Shown: positions 1-6,192 of the stretch, piece by piece
Numbering within the stretch: position 1 is the stretch's first letter
How the letters are laid out: every line of letters starts with the position of its first letter
Origin: Stenotrophomonas maltophilia
Lineage (GTDB): Bacteria; Pseudomonadota; Gammaproteobacteria; Xanthomonadales; Xanthomonadaceae
Length of the DNA stretch: 11,397 bases
NCBI GenBank assembly: GCA_002435595.1
Contig: DJBL01000163.1
Location: 1-11,397 of the forward strand
Direction of reading: 5' to 3'
Made by a program: the position numbers and the translations under genes
The notes under the pieces: generated by a model
What the model was told of the DNA's origin: nothing
Database searches by the model: none
What the model saw: only the letters and a program-made list of their open reading frames with translations

Positions 1-126
1 ACCGGCGCGCACGGCCTGGGAGGGATCGCCGTGGTGCTGCAGCAGGCGCCGGCGCGGGGCCACGCTGCCGCCGGCCAGGACCAGGCGCAGCAGCGCGTCG
101 GTGTCATCACTGAGCAAGGGGCACAT
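1..126 (-). CDS. dprA: DNA processing protein DprA, N-terminal fragment (cut by window edge)
   Basis: Only the first 42 codons are present; the gene continues past the left edge. The fragment starts MCPLLSDDTDALLRLVLAGG and continues through APRRRLL and GDPSQAVRAG, the start typical of DprA proteins of the Xanthomonas/Stenotrophomonas group. DprA is known to bind incoming single-stranded DNA and load RecA during natural transformation; the Rossmann-like DNA-binding domain would lie outside the window. An in-frame TAG stands four codons upstream of the ATG, so translation cannot begin further upstream. No clear Shine-Dalgarno sequence is seen. The identification leans on position as well: dprA next to a LysM/tsaP gene and divergent def-fmt-rsmB is the arrangement known from Pseudomonas. 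The fragment is too short for certainty. Confidence 0.72.
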   Translation of the reverse strand, partial: MCPLLSDDTDALLRLVLAGGSVAPRRRLLQHHGDPSQAVRAG

Positions 127-150
127 GGGATCAGGCTAGGCCTGAAACAG

Positions 151-174
151 CGACGGCGCCCTGGGGCGCCGTCG
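151..174 (-). terminator. Hairpin terminator between tsaP and dprA
   Basis: A perfect 10-bp stem (CGACGGCGCC / GGCGCCGTCG) closes a 4-base loop. It lies 25 bases beyond the tsaP stop and 24 bases before the dprA start. Read on the minus strand it is followed by CTGTTTC, a weak U tract, and preceded by AACACTCC, so the outer AACA/TGTT can pair as in many intrinsic terminators. It probably ends the tsaP transcript, at least partly. Confidence 0.6.
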
Positions 175-199
175 GAGTGTTGCGTAAGGCTAGTCCGCG

Positions 200-1330
200 T
201 TACTGCGCGTCCGGATGCTTGGCCGCGTAGCCCACCTGAACCGGCTTGACCCCCTGCATGACCAGGGCATAGCTGACCTTGTCGAAGGTGCGGAACACCA
301 TCGCATGGGCCGCGTACTCGTCCGGCAGGCTGATGCGGCCGGCGCCGTCGGTCAGCGAGTCGTCCATCCGCGACGAGTTGCCGTACTTCATCCGGTTGGC
401 CACGTGGCGGCCCTGGCGCCACAGCGACACCACGGTGCCGTTGTCGATGCCATTGGCACTGCCGGCCGAGATCGCGATCACGTCACGCGGGCCACCGGCC
501 AGGAACATGTCCGTCACCGCCAGCACGCGGATGTCCAGGCCTTCGCTCTGGGCAGCCGGCACGTGCGGGAAGAACTGCAGGTCGTAGGGGTTGGCCTCGA
601 CCGGGACCAGGCGGTCGCCGTTGCGCACTTCGCGGCCGCCGACCTGGGTCTGCAGCGCGATGGTGGTCACATCCACGTCGCCGGCGGCGACCTTGGTGAC
701 CGTGCCCACGTTGACCTGGACCAGCTCGTACCCCAGCGTCTGGTTGCGCTTGGTGGGAACGATGAAGTTCTTCCAGAGGTTGCCGCTCCCCGGGGTGACG
801 TCACCGCGGAAGGTGAGGTCCTCGGTCGGCTTGGGCAGGGCGTACTGGACGGTCGGACGGACCACCGCCCAGCGCTGGCCCACTTGGGCCCCGTCCAGCC
901 CGCGCACATAGGCGACCTGGCCGCTGGTGGCGCGCAGGCGGTTGTCTTCCAGGCCGGCCACGAACGGCAGCGACTTGATCTCGTCGACCACGCTGAGCTG
1001 CTTCAGGAACGGCTCGACCTGGTCCAGCGGGATGCCGTTGATCGGCGCTTCCTGGCGCGGGCCGGGCTGGGCCACGACGCGGTCCAGGTAGGCCAGGCTC
1101 AGGACGTCGCCCGGGTAGATGAGATGCGGGTTCTTGACCTGCGGGTTGGCTTGCCAGATCTCCGGCCACAACCACGGCTTTTTAAGGAAGCGCGCGGAAA
1201 TGTCCCACAAGGTATCGCCCTTGCGGACGACGTAGGTATCCGGGTGCCCGCCATTCACTTCAACGGCGGTAGCATAGGTGGCGACGGTCAACATCGCCAC
1301 GGCGACGACCGTACGAGTACGTTCAAACAT
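200..1330 (-). CDS. tsaP: LysM-domain protein, probable type IV pilus secretin-associated protein TsaP
   Basis: The protein has 376 residues and should be exported. Residues 1-22 form a signal peptide (charged MFERTR, hydrophobic core, likely cleavage after ATA). Residues about 32-80 are one LysM peptidoglycan-binding domain (TYVVRKGDTLWDISARFL, ending in the HLIYPGDVLSL motif). The remaining 300 residues contain no second recognisable motif; in the TsaP family this part is FlgT-like. TsaP proteins bind the cell wall and anchor the PilQ secretin ring of type IV pili. The size is close to Pseudomonas TsaP (PA0020, about 340 residues), which also lies between dprA and def, and this synteny is the main reason for the name. 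The ATG at 1330 is chosen because it begins the signal peptide exactly; a GTG 12 codons earlier would put an extra tail in front of it. A LysM protein of another role remains possible. Confidence 0.78.
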   Translation of the reverse strand: MFERTRTVVAVAMLTVATYATAVEVNGGHPDTYVVRKGDTLWDISARFLKKPWLWPEIWQANPQVKNPHLIYPGDVLSLAYLDRVVAQPGPRQEAPINGIPLDQVEPFLKQLSVVDEIKSLPFVAGLEDNRLRATSGQVAYVRGLDGAQVGQRWAVVRPTVQYALPKPTEDLTFRGDVTPGSGNLWKNFIVPTKRNQTLGYELVQVNVGTVTKVAAGDVDVTTIALQTQVGGREVRNGDRLVPVEANPYDLQFFPHVPAAQSEGLDIRVLAVTDMFLAGGPRDVIAISAGSANGIDNGTVVSLWRQGRHVANRMKYGNSSRMDDSLTDGAGRISLPDEYAAHAMVFRTFDKVSYALVMQGVKPVQVGYAAKHPDAQ

Positions 1331-1456
1331 AGGTGTGGTGCCTGATTCCCCAACAGGTTCGCGCACTATAGTCCAGAAACCGGGGCGCAGGGCAAGCGTT
1401 GGCGATAGAATTGCGACGTACGCCGCTTTGACCGGCGCCCCCTACCGGTATTTGCC
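1331..1456. promoter_or_regulatory. Divergent tsaP/def intergenic region with candidate promoters
   Basis: This 126-base gap must hold the promoters for tsaP (minus) and def (plus). For tsaP, the minus strand reads TATAGT (1365-1370), 35 bases upstream of the start codon; a TTGCCC about 19 bases further upstream is a loose -35. The -10 lies inside the perfect 8-base palindrome ACTATAGT (1365-1372). For def, TAGAAT at 1406-1411 matches five of six -10 bases, but no good -35 is present. The def start has no visible Shine-Dalgarno sequence. An ACCGG...CCGGT inverted repeat (1431-1449) sits in the expected def leader. These are motif guesses only. Confidence 0.35.
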
Positions 1457-1969
1457 ATGGCTATCCTGCCCATTCTTGAGTTCCCCGATCCGCGCCTGCG
1501 CACCAAGGCTGCGTTGATGGAGGCTGCCGAAGTCACCACGCCGGCCTTCCAGGAACTGATCGACAACATGTTCCACACCATGTACGAGGCCCCCGGCATC
1601 GGCCTGGCCGCCAGCCAGGTGGACGTCCACAAGCGCTTCATGGTGATCGACGTCAGCGAGGAGAAGGACACCCCGCAGGTGTTCATCAACCCGGAGATCG
1701 TCGCCAACGAGGGCGGCCAGGTCTACCAGGAGGGCTGCCTGTCGGTCCCGGGCATCTTTGCCGACGTGACCCGCGCCAACCAGATCACCGTGCGCTACCT
1801 GGACCGCCAGGCCCAGCCGCAGGAACTGACCACCGATGGCGTGCTGGCGGTGTGCATCCAGCACGAGATGGACCATCTGGATGGCAAGCTGTTCATCGAC
1901 TACCTCTCGCCGCTCAAGCGCGAGATGGTGCGCAAGAAGCTGGCCAAGCAGCGCAAGCACGTTGCCTGA
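1457..1969 (+). CDS. def: Peptide deformylase
   Basis: This cytoplasmic metalloenzyme (170 residues, normal family length) removes the N-formyl group from the first methionine of new proteins. All three family motifs are intact: GIGLAASQ at 47-54, EGCLSVP at 92-98 with metal ligand Cys94, and HEMDH at 136-140 with ligands His136 and His140 and catalytic Glu137. The C-terminal helix is rich in Lys and Arg, as in Gram-negative (type I) deformylases. The ATG at 1457 gives the standard start MAILPILEFPD; no Shine-Dalgarno sequence is visible before it. fmt, which adds the formyl group that Def removes, lies 99 bases downstream, but a strong terminator separates the two genes. Confidence 0.97.
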   Translation: MAILPILEFPDPRLRTKAALMEAAEVTTPAFQELIDNMFHTMYEAPGIGLAASQVDVHKRFMVIDVSEEKDTPQVFINPEIVANEGGQVYQEGCLSVPGIFADVTRANQITVRYLDRQAQPQELTTDGVLAVCIQHEMDHLDGKLFIDYLSPLKREMVRKKLAKQRKHVA

Positions 1970-1987
1970 GATGGCCACGGGCACGGC

Positions 1988-2006
1988 CGCGCGGGCTGAC
2001 CGCGCG
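1988..2006 (+). other. Hairpin in def-fmt gap
   Basis: A 7-bp GC-only stem (CGCGCGG / CCGCGCG) with loop GCTGA lies 18 bases after the def stop and just before the def terminator. It has no T run of its own. It may protect the 3' end of the def message or be chance in such GC-rich DNA. Confidence 0.25.
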
Positions 2007-2021
2007 CCGCACCCGGTTGTT

Positions 2022-2051
2022 CGGCGCCGGCCACCGGCGCCGTTTTTCTTT
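2022..2051 (+). terminator. Strong intrinsic terminator after def
   Basis: A perfect 9-bp stem (CGGCGCCGG / CCGGCGCCG) with a 3-base CCA loop is followed at once by TTTTTCTTT (2043-2051). This is a textbook rho-independent terminator. It lies 52 bases after the def stop and ends 17 bases before the fmt start, so most def transcripts should stop here unless readthrough occurs. Confidence 0.88.
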
Positions 2052-2068
2052 CTGCAAGTGGGGTCGCC

Positions 2069-2992
2069 ATGAAAATCGTCTTTGCCGGTACGCCGGAGTT
2101 CGCCGTGTCCTCGCTGCGCGCGGCGGCGCGCCACCATGAAGTGGTGGCCGTCTACACCCAGCCGGACCGCCCGGCCGGACGCGGGCGCGGGCTGATGCCC
2201 TCGCCGGTGAAGCTGGAGGCGATCGCGCGCGGCATCCCGGTGTACCAGCCGGAGAACCTCAAGACCCCCGAGGCGCAGCAGCAGCTGCGCGACCTGCAGC
2301 CGGACCTGATGGTGGTGGTGGCCTACGGCCTGATCCTGCCCAAGGCGGTGCTGGCCATCCCGACCCACGGCTGCTGGAACGTGCACGCCTCGTTGCTGCC
2401 GCGCTGGCGCGGTGCCGCACCGATCCAGCGCGCCATCCAGGCCGGCGACAGCGAAAGCGGCGTGTGCCTGATGCAGATGGAAGCCGGGCTGGATACCGGC
2501 CCGGTGCTGCTCAAGCAGCACATCGCCATCGGCGCCAACGACACCGGCGGCCACCTGCACGATCGCCTGGCCGAGCTGGGCGCGCAGGTGCTGTCCGATG
2601 GCCTGGGCCTGCTGCGTGCGGGGATCAAGCCGATCGCCCAGCCGCAGCCGGAAGCCGGGGTGACCTACGCGCACAAGCTGGACAAGGCCGAAGCGCGGCT
2701 GGACTGGGCGCAGGACGCCCAGGCGCTGGAGCGCACCGTGCGTGCCTTCAACCCGTGGCCGATCGCCGAGGCCCAGTTGGCCGGCGAACGCGTGCGGATC
2801 CACGGCGCGGTGGCGCTGGCCGACAACCAGGGCAAGGCCCCGGGCACCCTGCTGGCGGCTGCGCGCGAAGGCATCGACATCGCCTGCGGGCAGGGCGCGC
2901 TGCGCCTGCGCGTGCTGCAGCGCGAGGGCGGCAAGGCGATCACGGCCGCCGACTACCTCAATGCGCGCCGCGACCTGAGCGTGGGCGCCTGA
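2069..2992 (+). CDS. fmt: Methionyl-tRNA formyltransferase
   Basis: The enzyme transfers a formyl group from 10-formyltetrahydrofolate to Met-tRNA(fMet) for translation initiation, in the cytoplasm. The protein has 307 residues, close to the roughly 315 of E. coli Fmt. The N-terminal formyltransferase domain (about 1-200) begins MKIVFAGTPEFA, has the PDRPAGRGR loop at 32-40, and carries the catalytic set Asn104, His106 (in NVHASLLPRWRGAAPIQ) and Asp142 (in LDTGP). The C-terminal tRNA-binding barrel covers about 205-305, with the conserved RAFNPWP motif. GTGGGG five bases before the ATG can serve as a weak Shine-Dalgarno sequence. The stop is one base from the rsmB start, so the two genes are very likely co-translated. 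The terminator directly upstream means that fmt needs readthrough or its own promoter, and none is obvious in the 17 bases left. Confidence 0.97.
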   Translation: MKIVFAGTPEFAVSSLRAAARHHEVVAVYTQPDRPAGRGRGLMPSPVKLEAIARGIPVYQPENLKTPEAQQQLRDLQPDLMVVVAYGLILPKAVLAIPTHGCWNVHASLLPRWRGAAPIQRAIQAGDSESGVCLMQMEAGLDTGPVLLKQHIAIGANDTGGHLHDRLAELGAQVLSDGLGLLRAGIKPIAQPQPEAGVTYAHKLDKAEARLDWAQDAQALERTVRAFNPWPIAEAQLAGERVRIHGAVALADNQGKAPGTLLAAAREGIDIACGQGALRLRVLQREGGKAITAADYLNARRDLSVGA

Positions 2993-2993
2993 G

Positions 2994-4334
2994 ATGACCC
3001 AGAACCGGCAGGACAGGCAGGCCCCGCAGCGGGTGGCAATGGCACCGGGCGTGCCCACCCGCGTACTGGCGGCCAAGGTGCTGGCCCAGGTGATCGGCCG
3101 CGGCCGCTCGCTCAAGGCCGAGCTGGGCAAGGCCCTGCCCGAGCTGGATGACAGCCGGGACCGGGCGCTGCTGGAGGCGCTGTGCTTTGCGGTGCTGCGC
3201 CGCCGCGGCGCCTACGACGCGGCCCTGGCGCAGTGGATGCAGCGCCCGCTGAGCGTGCGCGAGGATGAACTGCGCGCCCTGCTGCTGGTCGGCTTTGCCC
3301 AGCTGGATGCGCTGGAACTGCCCGCGCATGCGGCGCTCTCGGCCACCGTGGATGCGGCCCGTGCGATGGGCCGCGAGCGCCAGGCCGGCATGGTCAACGC
3401 ACTGCTGCGCCGCGCCCAGCGCGAAGGCATCCCGCAGCGCCCGGCGCGCGAGGCCTTCCCGGACTGGATGGCCGACAAGATCGAACAGGACTGGCCCGAG
3501 CAGGCCGAGGCGGTGTTCAGCGCCAGTCTGGTGGCCGCGCCGCTGTGGCTGCGGGTCAACCGCCAGCACGGCAGCCGCGAGGCGATGCTGGCGCAGCTGG
3601 CGGCGGCCGGTATCGCCGCCGAGGGCTCGGCGCTGGGCAGCGATGCGATCCGCCTGCCGGTGCCGGTGGCGGTATCGGCCCTGCCGGGGTTTGCCGCCGG
3701 CGCGCTGTCGGTGCAGGACCTGTCGGCCCAGCTGGTCGCCGATGCCCTGGCGCCGCGCCCGGGCGCACGGGTGCTCGACGCCTGCGCCGCGCCGGGGGGC
3801 AAGTCGGCCCACCTGCTCGAGCGCGATCCGACCCTGCAGCTGGTGGCCGTGGACATCGATCCGCGCCGGCTCAAGCGCATCAGCGAGACCTTCGCGCGCA
3901 CCGGCGTGGGCGCGCAGGCGCGGGTGCTGGCCGCCGATGCCGCCGCGCCGGACAGCTGGTGGGATGGGCAACCGTTCGACACCATCCTGCTGGACGCACC
4001 GTGCTCGGCCACCGGCATCATCCGCCGCCAGCCGGATGTGCTGCTGCATCGCCGCCCGGCCGACATCGAGGCCCTGATGGCCCTGCAGGCGCGCCTGCTC
4101 GATGCCTGCTTCGGGATGCTCGCCCCCGGCGGAACCCTGCTGTATGCGACATGCTCGGTGCTGCGCGAAGAGAACCAGTTCCAGGTCGAAGCCTTCCTCC
4201 AGCGCACCCCCCGCGCGGGCTTCCTGCCGTTGGATGAGCGCTTCGGCCATGACTCCTGGGCCGGGCGCCAGCGCCTGCCCGGTGAAGAAGGTGCTGACGG
4301 CTTCTTCTACGCGCGTCTGCTAAAAAAGGGCTGA
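2994..4334 (+). CDS. rsmB: 16S rRNA (cytosine-967 C5)-methyltransferase RsmB
   Basis: RsmB (Fmu/Sun) methylates C967 of 16S rRNA using S-adenosylmethionine. The protein has 446 residues (E. coli 429). Residues about 20-150 form the NusB-like RNA-binding domain. The methyltransferase domain occupies about 180-445: SAM-binding motif DACAAPGGK at 262-270, acidic ribose contact in VAVDIDP at 284-290, the DAPC motif with Cys337, and TCSV with Cys387. Both cysteines required by this family are present. The start at 2994 follows the fmt stop by one base (TGAGATG), which suggests translational coupling; Met16 at 3039 is a possible shorter start. The last codons are CTA AAA AAG GGC TGA, a slippery-type A run that is odd in this GC-rich setting. 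Confidence 0.96.
   Translation: MTQNRQDRQAPQRVAMAPGVPTRVLAAKVLAQVIGRGRSLKAELGKALPELDDSRDRALLEALCFAVLRRRGAYDAALAQWMQRPLSVREDELRALLLVGFAQLDALELPAHAALSATVDAARAMGRERQAGMVNALLRRAQREGIPQRPAREAFPDWMADKIEQDWPEQAEAVFSASLVAAPLWLRVNRQHGSREAMLAQLAAAGIAAEGSALGSDAIRLPVPVAVSALPGFAAGALSVQDLSAQLVADALAPRPGARVLDACAAPGGKSAHLLERDPTLQLVAVDIDPRRLKRISETFARTGVGAQARVLAADAAAPDSWWDGQPFDTILLDAPCSATGIIRRQPDVLLHRRPADIEALMALQARLLDACFGMLAPGGTLLYATCSVLREENQFQVEAFLQRTPRAGFLPLDERFGHDSWAGRQRLPGEEGADGFFYARLLKKG
4322..4328 (+). other. In-frame slippery heptamer A AAA AAG at end of rsmB
   Basis: The heptamer is in the phase needed for -1 ribosomal slippage (codons CTA AAA AAG), two codons before the rsmB stop. It is the sequence used for programmed frameshifting in E. 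coli dnaX. A slip would bypass the stop and add about 25 residues, ending at the TGA at 4403-4405. No upstream Shine-Dalgarno-like stimulator and no strong downstream hairpin are seen, so it may have no function. Confidence 0.25.
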
Positions 4335-4350
4335 TCCAATACGGCCTCAC

Positions 4351-6084
4351 ATGCGTCCCATGCTCAATACCCGCGCGTCCCGAGAGTTCTGGTTGCTTGC
4401 GTTGATGGCCCTGCTGGTTCTCGGTACCGGCCTGGGCATGCGCGATCCCTGGCCCTCCGACGAGCCACGCTTCGCGCTGGTGGCCAAACAGATGGTGCTC
4501 AGCGGGGACTGGCTGTTCCCGCATCGCGGCACCGAACTGTACTCGGACAAGCCGCCGATGCTGATGTGGGCCCAGGCGGCCTTCTACAGCCTGTTCGGCA
4601 ACTGGCGGGTGGCCTTCCTGCTGCCCTCGCTGCTGGCCGCACTGGGCACGCTGGCCTGCGTCTACGACCTGGGCCGGCGCCTGTGGACGCGCCAGGTGGG
4701 GCTGTATGCGGCCTGGGCGCTGCTGCTGGCGGTGCATTTCACCTTCCAGGCCAAGAAGGCGCAGATCGACCCGCTGGTGGTGTTCTTCATCACCCTGGCC
4801 AACTACGGGCTGTTGCGCCACCTGCTGTGCGGGCCGGCGTGGCGCTGGTGGATGCTGGGCTGGTTTGCCGCCGGGCTGGGGGTGATCACCAAGGGCGTGG
4901 GGGTGCTGGCGTTGCTGATGCTGGCACCGGCGGCACTGGCCTCGCTGCTGGGCTGGTCGCGGGTGCGCCTGCACCTGCGCGACTGGCGCTTCTGGCTGGG
5001 GCCGCTGGCCTTCGTGCTGGCGGTGCTGCTGTGGCTGCTGCCGATGGTGCTGGCCGCCACCGCCAGCGGCTCGGCCGAGTACCGCGCCTACATGGACGAC
5101 ATCCTGTTCCGCCAGACCGCCAAGCGCTACGCGCAGTCCTGGGACCACCACCAGCCGTGGTGGTATTTCCTGGCCACCATGCCATCGATGTGGGTGCCGG
5201 CCATCCTGGCCCTGCCGTGGGCGATCCCGGCCTGGTGGCGACGCCTGCGCCGGCGCGATGCGCGCTACCTGCTGCTGCTGGGCTGGTGGCTGCTGATCGT
5301 GCTGTTCTTCTCGATCCCGCACGGCAAGCGCGATGTCTACATCCTGCCGTCGCTGCCGATGTTCTGCCTGGCATTGGCGCCGCTGCTGCCGGGGCTGCTG
5401 CGCAGGCGCGGCGTCCAATGGCTGCTGGGTGGCTTCGTCGCCCTGCTGGCGGTGGGCCTGCTGGGCGCGGGCATCGCCATGCTGACCGGCCAGCCCGGCT
5501 TTGAAAGCCGCCTGATCATCGAGCGCGGCATCGATACCACGCTGACCTCGGCGCTGGGCTGGGTGGGCGTGGCGCTGGGCTGCTGGGCGGTGCTCACCCT
5601 GTGCGTGGCCGGCGCGCGGCGCTTCCATCTGGCCGTGGTGGCGACCCTGGCCATGTCCTGGGTCGCCTACGGCCTGGTCGGCTACCCGTTGTTCAACGAT
5701 TCCAGTTCCGCGCGCGGGCTGATGCAGCATATCGGCCAGCGGATCGGGCCGGACGGCGAGCTTGGGCTGGTCGCGTGGAAAGAGCAGAACCTGCTGATGG
5801 CCGATCGCCCGGCCCTCACGTTCGGCTTCAACCGGCGTTGGGACCGGCAGCTGCGTGACGGCGTGGCCTGGCAGGCGGCGCAGCCGCAGCGGCGTTGGCT
5901 GGTGGTGCAGGAGGACGCCCTGCTGGACTGCGTGGACCGCAGCAGCGCCGAGCTGGCCGGGGTGGCCAACCGCCGCCGTTGGTGGCTGGTAAAGGCCAGC
6001 GACATCCATGGGCCCTGCGTGGCCACCGCCGCCCAGGCCGAGCGCGAACGCGCGCTGCACAGGATCGATGGCGATGAGGATTGA
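4351..6084 (+). CDS. ArnT-like family 39 glycosyltransferase, integral membrane protein
   Basis: This 577-residue polytopic membrane protein belongs to the GT39/PMT family. Such enzymes move a sugar from a polyprenyl-phosphate donor to an acceptor on the periplasmic side; ArnT adds aminoarabinose to lipid A. The first membrane segment (about 13-30) is followed by the catalytic acidic loop DPWPSDEPRF (32-41, Asp37-Glu38). Next come SDKPPM (65-70), AKKAQIDP (134-141), ITKGVGVL (179-186) and HGKRDVYILP (324-333), all typical of the ArnT group. About ten to twelve membrane segments are visible, then a soluble C-terminal tail from about 455. It starts 16 bases after rsmB with no terminator between them, so it may share that transcript. 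ATG 4351 or 4360 could be the start; neither has a clear ribosome site. The sugar and acceptor are unknown, and no arn genes are in view, so I give no symbol. Confidence 0.88.
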   Translation: MRPMLNTRASREFWLLALMALLVLGTGLGMRDPWPSDEPRFALVAKQMVLSGDWLFPHRGTELYSDKPPMLMWAQAAFYSLFGNWRVAFLLPSLLAALGTLACVYDLGRRLWTRQVGLYAAWALLLAVHFTFQAKKAQIDPLVVFFITLANYGLLRHLLCGPAWRWWMLGWFAAGLGVITKGVGVLALLMLAPAALASLLGWSRVRLHLRDWRFWLGPLAFVLAVLLWLLPMVLAATASGSAEYRAYMDDILFRQTAKRYAQSWDHHQPWWYFLATMPSMWVPAILALPWAIPAWWRRLRRRDARYLLLLGWWLLIVLFFSIPHGKRDVYILPSLPMFCLALAPLLPGLLRRRGVQWLLGGFVALLAVGLLGAGIAMLTGQPGFESRLIIERGIDTTLTSALGWVGVALGCWAVLTLCVAGARRFHLAVVATLAMSWVAYGLVGYPLFNDSSSARGLMQHIGQRIGPDGELGLVAWKEQNLLMADRPALTFGFNRRWDRQLRDGVAWQAAQPQRRWLVVQEDALLDCVDRSSAELAGVANRRRWWLVKASDIHGPCVATAAQAERERALHRIDGDED

Positions 6085-6100
6085 GACGCATAATGGCCTG

Positions 6101-6116
6101 CGCGCGGCAACGCGCG
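6101..6116 (+). other. GC hairpin with GCAA loop between the two membrane genes
   Basis: The 108-base gap between the GT39 and ligase genes holds a 6-bp stem (CGCGCG / CGCGCG) capped by GCAA, a GNRA-type tetraloop; two G-U pairs could lengthen it. No T run follows, so it is not a normal terminator. CATAAT at 6089-6094 resembles a -10 box but lacks a clear -35. Nothing else stands out in the gap. Confidence 0.3.
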
Positions 6117-6182
6117 TGCGCAACGCCCGTGGACGCCGGTCGCGTCCGAGCAGTGCAAGGGCTTGCATGCCTGTGTGTGGTC

Positions 6183-6187
6183 GAGAG
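6183..6187 (+). promoter_or_regulatory. Ribosome binding site that sets the ligase start
   Basis: GAGAG stands five bases before the ATG at 6193. It supports that start over the in-frame ATG at 6163, which would add ten residues (MHACVWSRVA) unlike the start of a membrane protein of this family. Confidence 0.5.
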
Positions 6188-6192
6188 TGGCA

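Noticed and set aside
215..1345. Plus-strand frame of 376 codons opposite tsaP
   Set aside because: The minus-strand reading has a signal peptide and a LysM domain; this one is rich in His, Asp, Gly and Arg with no recognisable features.
1331..1366. GTG start for tsaP at 1366
   Set aside because: It would put 12 residues before a complete signal peptide and overlaps the likely -10 box.
1442..3130. Open frame of 562 codons on the minus strand opposite def and fmt
   Set aside because: Same low-complexity composition; both genes it covers have intact catalytic motifs on the other strand.
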